Position numbers and translations under genes: made by a program. Shown piece by piece: positions 34,072-44,422 of a stretch of DNA of 64,000 nt (position 1 is the stretch's first letter; each line of letters starts with the position of its first letter). This stretch comes from Bromus sterilis (lineage: Eukaryota; Streptophyta; Magnoliopsida; Poales; Poaceae), in assembly GCA_950022295.1 (NCBI GenBank), contig OX465600.1:682001-746000 (forward strand), in the 5' to 3' direction. The notes under the pieces are model-generated. The model was given only the letters and a program-made list of their open reading frames with translations, had not been told where the DNA came from and ran no database searches.

Positions 34072-34163
34072 TAACAAATTTATGAATGAAACGTGGTTGA
34101 TCATCCATCAATTATTTGGCAGGACTTGGTCATACATGGCCTGACCCTGTTGTAGTAACTAGG
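33945..34163 (+). repeat. Direct repeat copy A (MITE right half plus chitinase distal 5' flank)
   Basis: Nearly identical to 35005-35221. It includes ATTATAGACATTCTG, the MITE end, GAATGAAACGTGGTTGATC and GGACTTGGTCATACATGGCC. Similarity breaks after CCTGTTGTAGTAA. The 840 bp between the copies starts with GGACAATGTTCGTGCGTTGC, a motif typical of a grass repeat end. Confidence 0.9.
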
Positions 34164-35004
34164 ACAATGTTCGTGCGTTGCAACGGGATATAAATACGAA
34201 AAGAGATCCTTTCATCGAACTAATATGCATGCATGCGTCAATCGTCTCATGTCTATCAGATGGTCTCGTGATCCAACGGTGATTATGAACCACTCTCAAC
34301 TCAAACAAAATGACACATTTCACAATAGATCCTTTGTTGCAAAGGATCCTTTGTTGATTCTTATTGCAAGACGACACAACACTGCCTTGTGGATGGTCAG
34401 AAAGATAAAAGACGTTAATTTGGTGTAATAAACAAATAATCGAACGCTTTGCAGCATAACTCATATTGCAATGATCGGACAAAGCGTATGTTGTAAAGGA
34501 TGGCTATCTTGCGGGTGCGAGCAATCGAGCGGCTCTACCTATAACCATCGAACGACTATGCTATCAGTGGATAATTTAAACGCTATAAACAGATGACACA
34601 TAACGTCGCTCTATAAATATTATAATATATTAGCTTGTAATTTATTTACACATAAATATTTATTAAATGATGCACGTGATTTATTTTATTTTAATTATCT
34701 ATCAATGGTACAATTAGGTACAAAACAGTAGCATTAATAACAAATTTAATCTAATTCAATAAAATAATTAAAGAATTAACTAAAATTAGTCTAGGCAGAA
34801 ATAATTTATAACTAATAATGATATGGCAATTTTTTTAATTTTTTAAACAGTAATTTTAATTGATCTAAAATTTTGCCGTTTTATTTATTTATTTCAATTT
34901 TTATTAATACTATAATTACCGACATAACATTATCATTAATAATAAATTTAATGTAATTCAATTATATATTATCAAAGAATTAATTAAAATTAATCTAGGC
35001 AGAA
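34164..35004. other. AT-rich insertion between direct repeats
   Basis: No gene. It contains a diverged internal duplication: a TCTAGGCAGAAATAATT block preceded by ATTAATAACAAATTTAAT-type sequence occurs at 34733-34806 and again at 34932-35009. It may be a non-autonomous element, but its ends are not proven. Confidence 0.45.
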
Positions 35005-35221
35005 ATAATTATAGACATTCTGCATATAGACGTTTTGTTGCAAAGTTGAATGTGTATATCAGAAAATCTTTATAGACCATTATCTATATGAACATATAGA
35101 CATTTAAATTTACACATATTGTTGAAGATGCTCTAACAAATTTAAGAATGAAACGTGGTTGATCGTCCATCAATTATTGGGCAGGACTTGGTCACACATG
35201 GCCTGACCCTGTTGTAGTAAT
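35005..35221 (+). repeat. Direct repeat copy B, adjoining the chitinase promoter
   Basis: Second copy of the 33945-34163 unit. It continues without a break into the functional chitinase promoter, so copy A is the displaced one or the two arose by a tandem duplication of about 1060 bp. Confidence 0.9.
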
Positions 35222-35363
35222 TAATGAAGGAAATTTGTGGTCACGGAACACAATTCATTCAAACGATGACTCACTGTAATGGCGTTGCACGCAGCTTTCT
35301 CCACCGATTTTCCACACACATAATAATTGATCCACGCCACGACTTTTCTCCTGCAAAACATTC

Positions 35364-35370
35364 TATAAAT
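35364..35370 (+). promoter_or_regulatory. TATA box of the chitinase gene
   Basis: TATAAAT 41 bp upstream of the ATG at 35411. The same element is conserved in the orphan flank at 32195 and, as TATACAT, near 62570 before the hevein-peptide gene. Confidence 0.75.
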
Positions 35371-35410
35371 GCATGGCGGCACCAACACAAAGATCATCAT
35401 CAAGCCCACC

Positions 35411-36403
35411 ATGGCACTTAGAGGAGCTTCCACCATCCTGGTCCTGGCGCTGGCGGCGGCGCTAGCCACAGCCGCGAACGCCCAGCAGTGCGGCTCGCAG
35501 GCCGGCGGCGCCAAGTGCGCCAACTGCCTCTGCTGCAGCCAATTCGGCTTCTGCGGCAGCGGCGACGCATGGTGCGGCGCCGGCTGCCAGAGCCAATGCA
35601 GCGGCTGCGTCGGCCCCACTCCCACTCCTCCCGGCGGCCAGGGCGTGGCCTCCATCCTCTCCAGGGACCTCTTCGAGAAGCTCCTCCTCCACCGCAACGA
35701 CGGTGCGTGCCTCGCCCGCGGGTTCTACACCTACGACGCCTTCCTCGCCGCCGCCGCCGCGTACCCGTCCTTCGGCACCACGGGGAGCACCGAGACGCGG
35801 AAGCGGGAGGTGGCGGCCTTCCTCGGGCAGACCTCCCACGAGACCACCGGCGGGTGGCCAACCGCGCCCGACGGCCCCTTCTCCTGGGGCTACTGCTTCA
35901 AGCAGGAGCGCGGCTCGCCGCCGGCATACTGCCAGCCGTCGTCGGAGTGGCCGTGCGCGTCGGGGAAGTCTTACTACGGCCGCGGCCCCATCCAGCTCTC
36001 GTGGAACTACAACTACGGTCCGGCGGGGCGCGCCATCCGCGTCGACCTGCTCAACAACCCGGACCTCGTGGCTACGGACGCCACGGTGTCGTTCAAGACG
36101 GCGCTGTGGTTCTGGATGACGCCGCAGGCGAACAAGCCGTCGTCGCACGCGGTGATCACGGGGCAGTGGACGCCGTCGGCCGCGGACAACGCCGCGGGTC
36201 GGACGGCGGGCTATGGCACCATCACCAACATCATCAATGGTGGGCTGGAGTGCGGCAGGGGGCAGGACGAGAGGGTGGCCAACCGGATCGGCTTCTACAA
36301 GCGCTACTGTGACGTCCTGGGCGTTGGCTATGGTAACAACCTTGACTGCTACAACCAGAGGCCCTTCTCCCAAGGGCTCTCCGTCGGACTTGCTTCACAG
36401 TGA
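35411..36403 (+). CDS. Class I endochitinase, GH19, intronless, intact
   Basis: 330 residues. It hydrolyses beta-1,4 links of chitin in fungal walls and is secreted or vacuolar. A signal peptide covers about residues 1-24 (hydrophobic LVLALAAALATA, cut before QQCG). The hevein chitin-binding domain spans about 25-66, with ten cysteines (CANCLCC, GFCGSGDAWC). A short Pro/Gly hinge (67-77) precedes the GH19 catalytic domain (about 78-320). Catalytic glutamates are visible at 144 (in GQTSHETTGGW) and 166 (in YCFKQERG), and the signature YYGRGPIQLSWNYNYG is at 188-203. An 8-11-residue C-terminal extension after NQRPF may be a vacuolar sorting tail. The ATG at 35411 is chosen because the upstream ATG at 35369 overlaps the TATA box; the Ala-rich context after 35411 is a proper signal peptide. 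AATAAA at 36492 may serve the 3' end. Base composition is very GC-rich, normal for grass genes. The 303-residue antisense frame is a shadow. Confidence 0.95.
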   Translation: MALRGASTILVLALAAALATAANAQQCGSQAGGAKCANCLCCSQFGFCGSGDAWCGAGCQSQCSGCVGPTPTPPGGQGVASILSRDLFEKLLLHRNDGACLARGFYTYDAFLAAAAAYPSFGTTGSTETRKREVAAFLGQTSHETTGGWPTAPDGPFSWGYCFKQERGSPPAYCQPSSEWPCASGKSYYGRGPIQLSWNYNYGPAGRAIRVDLLNNPDLVATDATVSFKTALWFWMTPQANKPSSHAVITGQWTPSAADNAAGRTAGYGTITNIINGGLECGRGQDERVANRIGFYKRYCDVLGVGYGNNLDCYNQRPFSQGLSVGLASQ

Positions 36404-36530
36404 ACGCGAGTCCTCTCCATGGATGGATGCATGGATGTGTGAATGTGATCACCCACCGATGAATAAGGTTGAAAAGTATCGTGTGTGAGTAAATAAATGG
36501 ATGAATAAACTTCCCATTGTCTATATTGTA

Positions 36531-36655
36531 GAGGATGAAAATGTCGTCATTACAAACATTTCTTTTCATGTTTGGTGTTGTCGACAAGGCTCCCGAGTCT
36601 ACGTCGAGGTTGAAAACGTCGTCATTACAAACATTTCTTTTCGTGTTTGGTGGTG
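36531..36655. repeat. Tandem duplication, 77-bp period, in the chitinase 3' flank
   Basis: GTCGTCATTACAAACATTTC followed by TTTTC(A/G)TGTTTGGTG occurs at about 36543 and 36620. Confidence 0.9.
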
Positions 36656-36779
36656 TGTGGATAAGGGTCACACATTTGACCCAAACTTTATTAATTGCGG
36701 CCATAATACTTGGATCATGGGCATGTTTCGTGTTGGATATCTGCATCCAAGTTTACTTTCTTTCTCATAAGAGAAGTAA

Positions 36780-38689
36780 CGTTTGTCGAACATAATTGAG
36801 CGATGAAAATAAAAAAAATGCGGGTGGCTATTTGTAGGTCACCTTAATTTTCGGCACAAGTTACTATTTCTTCACTCGAGCCAAGGGTGGAGACAATACT
36901 CTATATATTGTTCGGTTTCATATGAACCCAACATGCTTAGTCAAATCCCTCTATAATTAGTGCTTGTGTATTGATTAACACTAATTTGAATCTAATTTTA
37001 CCGGATGGTCAAACCAATAGACCCAATGATGTAAAATTATAGATGATGTTAGTGAAGGAACTTCTAATCATTTGTAATTTAATTTCTTTGAATCAAGCCG
37101 CTTTACCGATGATACAACAGAACATGGAAGAAGCTCATAGAATCACTACACCAAGAGTCGAAGGAGTTATTTATAAGAGCAATTATTTGAGTAGTACTTG
37201 TTCGGGAGTCCCCACAAAGGTCACTTTTGGTGAGCCGAGATCGTGTCACATGTTGCGTGTTGAGTGCTTCCTAATAATTTATTTTTGTGTACCCTTTTTT
37301 GGGGCTTAGATGGGATTTTCACCTTTTTTGGCTTTTCTATTTTTCACGCGGATTTTCTTACATTTTAGAGAAAACAATTTGAAAAAAGTAATGCAGAGAA
37401 AGCATTTAAAAAAAATATGAGACGCATGATCGTATCTCTTGTGAAGGAGAAAATGTGTATTTTTTTCTTGATCATGCCTCTCGTGAAGTCACAGATTTGC
37501 TTTCGGCACGTCCCGTGCCTCAAAAAAAAGATGAAAATGTATTACTTTTTTTTCATAGAGGCATGATCGTGCCTCTCATGGAGGTATATGTTTTCTTTTC
37601 CGAAAAGGACATCTATGCCTCTTAAAAAGAAAGAAAAAAACATGGTTTCTGAGAGATGTGCATATTGCTTCTGCGAGAGGCACGCCCAATGCCACTAAAA
37701 AGAAAAAAAAACATGCTTTTTTGAAAGGCACTCTCATGGAGGTAATTGTTTGTTTCCACAAGAGGTACACCCGTCTCCCCTCGCGATTATTTTTTGTCTA
37801 AACCAATTAACGTGGTATCTAGTTTCTAAGATCTCGACACGAGTAATCTAACAGTAAAAATGGTTCATGATTTGAACACACTATTTACAAAATAAAATAT
37901 TAGAAAAAACTAAAAAAGGAAAACATCATATTGTGATAAATGGCGTCTGCAGTATGCCATTTATCAAACACGATAATGAAAGTATTGGCTGAAAGAAGTT
38001 CTCTTTAACTAGTTTTTTTTAGCGGAGTTCTCTTTAACTTTTTTTTATTTCAGAAACGGAGTTCTCTTTAACTAGTGATTTCGATTATGTATGCACACAT
38101 AGGGCAGACCAGCGAGATTAGATCAAGTGGGCCGAAATAGTTAAATAACGTTTTTGTTTGCGCGATATTCATGCATGATAGTTAAAATTCGCTTATTGCC
38201 AGATCTATAGCAGCCTCGCCTACAGCACAAGGAACCGGGTTTGGGAACCGTTTATTTCTGTTTATATGATCTGAGGAAGGTTCGCGGTTAGGTTTTTTTT
38301 GCTATGTGGCTCTTTGCCGGTTATTTTTTTTATTTTCCATGTTTTTGTTTTGTTCTTATTTTTTTACTTTTCAGATTTTATATTTATTAGTTATTAATTT
38401 TATTATTTATTTTTTACAATTTATTATTTTTCTAAACCAACCAGTTTAAGTGTATGGCCATGTTTTTATATGTCACGAACATTTTATCTAAATTGCTTGA
38501 AGAGTTTTTTATGTTTCATGAATGTTTCTTAGTATAATTTTACACTTTTTCAAATATATGTTGAACATTATTCGAATCCAATCTATATATTCATATATAT
38601 CCTATAAATTATGAACATTTATTTAGAAAAATGTTCATAATTTACTACACAGTAACAACATCAATCTAGTTTGGGTCCTCGATCGATGC
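36780..38689. other. Intergenic with degenerate repeats
   Basis: No gene recognised. 37430-37790 has a degenerate repeat whose units carry GAGGCATGATCGTGCCTCTC, itself partly palindromic (GAGGCA...TGCCTC), separated by A/T-rich spacers. 38030-38070 repeats GGAGTTCTCTTTAACTAGT. The frame at 37043-37309 has no recognisable domain. Confidence 0.55.
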
Positions 38690-38762
38690 ATGCATGCATA
38701 TAAATAATCTCGAGGAGTAGTACGTGAGGTAATACATGGATGAATAAACTTCCCACCATATG
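38690..38762 (+). pseudogene. Orphan chitinase/hevein-type 3' flank
   Basis: ATAAATAATCTC, then GGATGAATAAACTTCCCA, matches the 3' flank of the hevein-peptide gene (62977-63040: ATAAATAATCTCC and GGATGAATGAGCTTCCCATT) and that of the chitinase (36497: GGATGAATAAACTTCCCATT). No coding sequence precedes it here. The LINE poly-T follows immediately. It is the 3' counterpart of the orphan 5' flank at 32.0 kb. Confidence 0.7.
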
Positions 38763-41700
38763 TTTTTTTTTTTGAATTTTACCCGGGGGGAGAGAACTCC
38801 CCCACCTGAATATATATATCACAATCAAACCGAACTTACAGCAGTATCAGAGAGTAAGAGGGGGGGGGGGACTACAGGGGCCTATTTAGCGCACTAAGCC
38901 ACACATCAATGTCCTCCCTCACTCTGAGCCGGCCTTTCCAAGTGACAACATCGTCTCTGCAGCTTTTTAGCACAGCTGCGAGAGAGAGCTCGGCCCCTCG
39001 AAACACAATGGCGTTGCGCCTCTTCTAGAGTTGCCAGCAACAGAGGAGAATAAAAGCGGAGGGGGAAGCCGAGCCAACCGCGGGCGAGACGTCGACCAGG
39101 TGGAGGTCAGCCGCCGACGCCGAGGAGACGTCCACGCGGAGTCGTCGCCAGAACCCAGCAGCAAACGGGCATCGAAAGACGAGGTGATCCGCCGTCTCCA
39201 GGGGAGCAGAGCAACCGGGGCACCCAGCCCCGTCCACCGAGACAATGGTCTTCCGAAGAAGGACGTCACGCGTGTGGATGCGCCCTAGGATGAGGAGCCA
39301 GCCGAAGAACTTAACTCGAGAGGGCGCCGTAGCCGACCAAAGAAAACTCGCGAAAGGAGCTTCAACTCCGCCCAGCCGAAAGAGTTTGTAAGCAGCCGCG
39401 GAGGAGAACTTCCCTTTGGCGCCCTTGCATAGGAGGAGGGCACGGACGTCGCAGCCGGGGGAGCGAGCCACGGGTAGCCGCGCAGCGACCTCAGCGAGTT
39501 CCCGAGTCCCAGCCCGCGTGAGGCGAGGGACCAGGAGGCCGGGGAGGCCATCCCGAAGAACCTGAGCAACCGTGGCCTCGGTGCAGACAGCATGCGAAAG
39601 GAGCGCAGGGTGGGTGGAGAAGAGCGCCCCCTCCGGGAGCCAATGGTCGAACCAGAAGGACGTCGCCTCCCCCGTCCCAAGGACCACCCGGGAGAGAGAA
39701 CGGTAGTGGGGCAGAAGGAGGAGCATGTCGCGCCAATGCACACGCCGCGCGACAAAGGAGCCACCGAGAGCAAGGATCGCCCAGCAAACTCCGACCAGAC
39801 CCAAGCGGCCCAGCGGGAGGGAGAGCCGGAGTGCAGCCGATGGAGCATCTTGAGCAGGAGGTAGGAGTTCTGGGTGGCCAGGTCCCGCACACCTAAACCC
39901 CCCTCCTCCCTGGGCCGGCAGACCTTGCTCCAAGCAACCATGGCATATGCGGGGATGGCGTCCAAAACGACATTGACGAGCACAAGCCGTCCTGCCGGCG
40001 AGAGGAGCTTTGCTCTCCATCCCGCCAGGTATCTGTCCACCTTAGCAATCATCGGAGAGAAGTCCTCGAGCTTGAGCTTGTCGCAGGAGAGAGGGAGCCT
40101 GAGGTAGGCCTGGGGGAACCCCTCCACCGAGCACCGAAGTAGGGCGACGGCCTCCGTAAGCACGGCGTTATCCACGTGCATGGGGACCAGGGTGCTCTTG
40201 TAGAAGTTGATAGTGAGGCCCGTGGCGTCCGCGAACATCTCCAGGATGGAGCGAAGGCGGGCCACGGCGGAGACGTCCGCCTTCATGACGATGAGGGTGT
40301 CATCGGCATACTGAAGAACCACCGGGCCAGGGGCCATGGGGTGGCGGATCACGTCGTCGCCACGGAGTAGCCGCTGCAGGACGTCCGCGACGAGAAGGAA
40401 GAGGTAAGGGGATAGGGGGTCCCCCTGCCTCAACCCTCGCCGCACATCGAACCATCGCCCGGGAACGCCGTTGAGGAGGACCGCCGAACGGGAAGACCGA
40501 AGGATGAGATCCATCCAATCACACCAGCGTTCCGGGAAGCCTCGCACGCGGAGGATCCGCCGCAAGCTCCCCCAGTCGATGGAGTCGAACGCCTTGGTGA
40601 AGTCGAGCTTGAAGACGAAGGTGGGAGCAGAGCGCTTGTGGCAGCATTGGATCAGCTCCGCGGCGTAGGCGAAGTTCTCCGCAATGCTCCGCCCAGAAAG
40701 GAAGCCGGACTGATCCTCGTCGATGAGGGCGCCAATCTGCCGTTGGAGCCTGGACGTCAATTCCCGGCAGAGAATCTTCACGTCACAGTTTTGAAGGGAA
40801 ACTGGACGGAAATCTCCGGGGGAAGGCAGCCCCTCCTTCTTCGGAAGAAGGGCGATGAAAGCACGGTTGATCCCCCCGAGGTCCACCTGGCCAGCATGGA
40901 GGGCCGCGAAGAGCCGCAGCAGGTCCCCTGACACAGACGACCACGCTGCCTAGTAGAAAGACGGCCCAAGCCCGTCGGGACCGGGCGCGCTTGCCCGGTT
41001 GAGCTTGAAGACCGCAGCTCGAACGGGGCAGTGAGGGGAGCCGCGTCCACCGTCGGTGAAGCACGGTACAGCCCCACCAGGTCGAACCGCCACGTGGTGG
41101 GGCAGGGGCGGCCCAACAGGGAGGCGTAGAAGGCGCGGAGGGCATCAGCCTTGGCGTTGTGAGCCATGACGACAGCCCCCTCCACAGCGAGGCCACGGAT
41201 GGCATTCCGTCGCCGGCGGCAGGAAGCACTGGCGTGGAAGAACTGCGTGCTCTCGTTCCCCTCTACGACCGCCTTGCACTTCCCATGCTGCCGCCAGAAG
41301 GCGGCCTGCTGAAGAGTCGACGCAGCGAGTGCATCCCTGGCGTCTCGGCGCAGCCGGACCTCACCTGGGGAGAGACAACGAGACTCCTTGAAGAAATCGA
41401 ACAGGTCAACTAGAAACTTGCAGTCATTTTGAAAGGTAGGTATAAATTTGTGTTGCCGTTTCCATACCTTGGCGGACGATCGAAGAGCTTTCTTCTTGGC
41501 AGCCAAGCAGCCCGCAGCACAGGTCGCCCTAACCGCGGACGCCCAGGCAGTGAGGACAGAGGGTAGAAAACGGGCGTCGAGCAGCCACGCATTCTCGAAG
41601 TAAAAACGGGAGGAGGACGGGATCCGAGTGGAGACCGAGGCGACAAGGGGGAAGTGGTCGGAGGTAATACGCGGACAAGAGGAGAGGCCACTCGGAGTTA

Positions 41701-42740
41701 AAGAAGACCCTGTCAAGGCGAGCCAGGACGCGGGGGGGGGGGGGGGGGGGGGGGGGGGTTCGCGCATGTTCGACCAGGTGAAGGCGGTCAGCCAGGGGGA
41801 GCTCGAGCCAAGCCAAGGAGTCAATGAGCGAGTTAAACGCGGCCGCCCGAGTCGCGTCGAACAGATCATTGTTCTTCTCATGCGCAAAGCGGATGAGGTT
41901 AAAGTCCCCCAGAATAACCCAAGCCCCAGAAATAGAGCCGACGAGGTTTGCCATGTCGGACAGGAAATCATTCGTGAGAGAGTGGTCCGAGGGGGCGTAG
42001 ACGTTAGAGACGGTGAAGGTGAGGTCGGTGGAGGTGGAGTCGAACACGGTGGAAAGGGAGAAAACAGACTCCGACGAGCTGGCGAGGCTGAGAAATTGGG
42101 GATCCCAAGCAGTCACAATCCCACCGCGGGTCCCGTTGGCAGGTTTAAAACAGCAACCAGCCAGGCTAGGAGGGAGAAAGGAGCAGCGCTTCAGGGGGTC
42201 GAGAGAGGACAGTTTCGATTCCTAGATGCAGGCCACCGTGGGGTTAGCAGCACAGACAGAGGCTTTGACAAGCACACATTTATCTGGGTCGCCAAGACCT
42301 TTAACATTCCAAGAAAGAAAACTAAAACGACGAGTGGGGCAATTATCCATTGAAGATGGAAACACCAGAACAAGCTAAAACGGGAGACAACACTGGATAC
42401 AACAGCAAGAGCTGCGAAAAGAAAACAACAACATCACGAACAGGAAAGAAGAACAGATACATGGCGAGGACAGAGCCTTGCCCCCCACGGCACACATGGG
42501 GCCTCAAGCAGCAGGGAAGAGCCAAGGGGAGAGAGGAGCGCGTAGCTCGATCAATCATGGCTCGGGCGCGACACCGGAGCAGCGGGCACTTTGGCCGCTG
42601 CGCGCAGGCCAGCCAGGGCCCTGACGGAGACCGGCTGGACCACGGCGTTCAGCACCTTCTCCCGGGCCGCCTTGGACTGCAGGTTGGAGGAGCACAGGTG
42701 CAGCGCCTCGCGCAGCTTCCCAGCGTATGGTAATGTCAAT
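38763..42740 (-). mobile_element. LINE (L1-type non-LTR retrotransposon), 5'-truncated in ORF1
   Basis: Poly-A tail seen as poly-T at 38763-38773. On the minus strand, the end of ORF1 (about 42735-42551, GKLREALHLCSSNLQSKAAR) is followed by ORF2 from ATG at 42350. CATATG flanks both ends (38757-38762 and 42741-42746), a weak candidate target duplication. The element disrupts a chitinase-type 3' flank. Confidence 0.85.
38990..42350 (-). pseudogene. LINE ORF2: endonuclease, reverse transcriptase, zf-RVT
   Basis: In order on the minus strand. The endonuclease begins MDNCPTRRFSFLSWNVKGLG at 42350, hits a TAG (CI*ESKL) near 42222, and continues with TRGGIVTAWDP, NVYAPSDH and WVILGDFNLIRF. A 27-base C homopolymer on this strand (41732-41758) breaks the frame before LARLDRVFFNSEWPL. 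Reverse transcriptase is in a long frame (40934-39285): FRPVSLQNCDVKILCRELTS, FVFKLDFTKAFDSIDW, RGLRQGDPLSPYLFLLV, and catalytic LQYADDT with YADD at 40299-40310. The C-terminal zf-RVT region in a shifted frame (about 39450-39200) contains YKLFRLGGVEAPFASFLWSA and CPGCSAPLETADHLVFRCPF. At least two frameshifts and one stop make it inactive, but divergence looks moderate. Confidence 0.9.
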
Positions 42741-43107
42741 CATATGATATGCTCAAGTCAAGCGACTCACGTGACCCAAACTTGATTGCAGCTATATAAA
42801 AAGATTAGAGCAAGAGATACGCTATAATAGCATACTGCAAAACTGATATTGCATTTGTCGCAAATTTTTTTTTTATGTTTATGCAGTATGATTTTTGTTC
42901 CGACCGCAAAATTGTACTGGAAGTAAGTCTGATGATACTCCGGCCGTCCGCCTACTCCGACGGTCGCTGCCAAGCTCCTCCTATGACACTGACGATATTT
43001 CGACCGTTCGCTTACTCCGGCGATGCTTCAGCGGCTACTGTTGAGATCCTCCGCTTGCTAAGGCGATGCTTTAGCGGTCGCTGCCGAGCTCCTCCGCCTG
43101 CTCCGAC
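42741..43107. other. Flank with short GC-rich repeats
   Basis: 42940-43107 repeats a roughly 60-bp degenerate unit (CTCCGnCnATGCTTnAGCGG and GCTGCCGAGCTCCTCCGCCT-like). It grades into the 447-bp tandem array to its right. No gene. Confidence 0.6.
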
Positions 43108-44422
43108 AAGGTTTTGGCGGTCATTGCCGAGTTTCAGGCCGCCTGCTTCGGTGTTGATAGGTTTGCAGTTTCACAATACGGGGGCTCGTAAAACGACCAA
43201 AAAACTGCATATTTGAGGTATGGAAGGGGACATATAGGGTGAGCTACAAAAAATTACGGGTCGATCGCTTTGCAAGATCTCTTATGTGCATTTTACGACA
43301 TCCATATTGCAAATTTTGTGGTTTGATCAGTTTTGGCGGATCTGCTAGAGTTGCTCTTATGATGAAATGTTTTGAGTGACAAAACTAACACATGGTTTTT
43401 CCATTAAGGGCATCTTCAACACTGATCCTTAAATCTCATGTATACGGATCGGGTGGTTTGAACCAATGTTGTCATCCAACGCGGTTTCGTATCCGACCAT
43501 GAGCCAATTCGCAAGTGTGTTTTCTCGCAAATCTAATGCAAGCTACACCGGCAAGGTTTCGGCGGTCATTTCCGAGTTTCAGGAAGCTTGCTTTGGTGTT
43601 GATAGGTTTGCAGTTTCACTATACGGGGGCTTGTGAAAACAACCAAAAAACTGCATATTTGAGGTATGGAAGGGGACACATAGGGTGAGCTACAAAAAAT
43701 ATTACGGATCGATCGCTTTGCAAGATCTCTTATGTGCATTTTACGACATCCATATTGCAAATTTTGTGGTTGGATCAGTTTCGGTGGATCTGCTAGAGTT
43801 GATGTTATATGATGAAATGTTTGAGTGGAAAAACTAACACATGGTTTTCCCATTAAGGGCATATTCAACACTAATCCTTAAATCTCATGTATACGGATTG
43901 GGTGGTTTGAACCTATTTTGTCATCCAATGCGGTTTCCTATCCGACCATGAGCCAATTCGCAAGTGCGTTTTCTCAAAATCTAATGCAAGCTGCACCGGC
44001 AAGGTTTCGGCGGTCATTGCCGAGTTTCAGGCCGCCTGCTTCGGTGTTGATAGGTTTGCAGTTTCACTATACGAGGCTTGTAAAACGACAAAAAACTGCA
44101 TATTTGAGGTATGGAAGGGGACATATAGAGTGAGCTACAAAAAATTACGGGTCGATCGCTTTGCAAGATCTCTTATGTGCATTTTACGACATCCATATTG
44201 CAAATTTTGTGGTTTGACCAGTTTTGGCGGATCTGCTAGAGTTGCTCTTATGATGAAATGTTTGAGTGGCAAAACTAACACAGGAGTTTCTCATTAAGGG
44301 CATCTTCAACACTGATCCTTAAATCGCATGTATACGTGTCGGGTGGTATTTTGTCATCCAACGCGGTTTTGTATCCGACCATGAGCAAATTTGCAAGTGT
44401 GTTTTCTCGCAAATGTAATGAA
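43108..44422. repeat. Tandem array, three copies of a unit of about 447 bp
   Basis: Copies start at 43108, 43553 and 44001 with AAGGTTT(T/C)GGCGGTCATT. They share GTTGATAGGTTTGCAGTTTC, GGTATGGAAGGGGACA, GATCGCTTTGCAAGATCTCT and GTGCATTTTACGACATCCAT. Near its end each unit contains TTAAGGGCAT, the left terminus of the Harbinger-like element. The third copy runs straight into the full element at 44298. Confidence 0.95.

Noticed and set aside
35462..36373. 303-residue antisense frame opposite the chitinase, and 274-residue shifted plus frame
   Set aside because: Shadows of a very GC-rich real gene. The chitinase frame has all expected motifs.
39025..40020. Separate 331-residue gene overlapping the LINE reverse transcriptase
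   Set aside because: It is the shifted continuation (zf-RVT end) of LINE ORF2 after a frameshift, not an independent gene.
38757..42746. Confident LINE target-site duplication
   Set aside because: Only CATATG matches at both ends, too short and palindromic to be convincing, so it is kept as a weak candidate.
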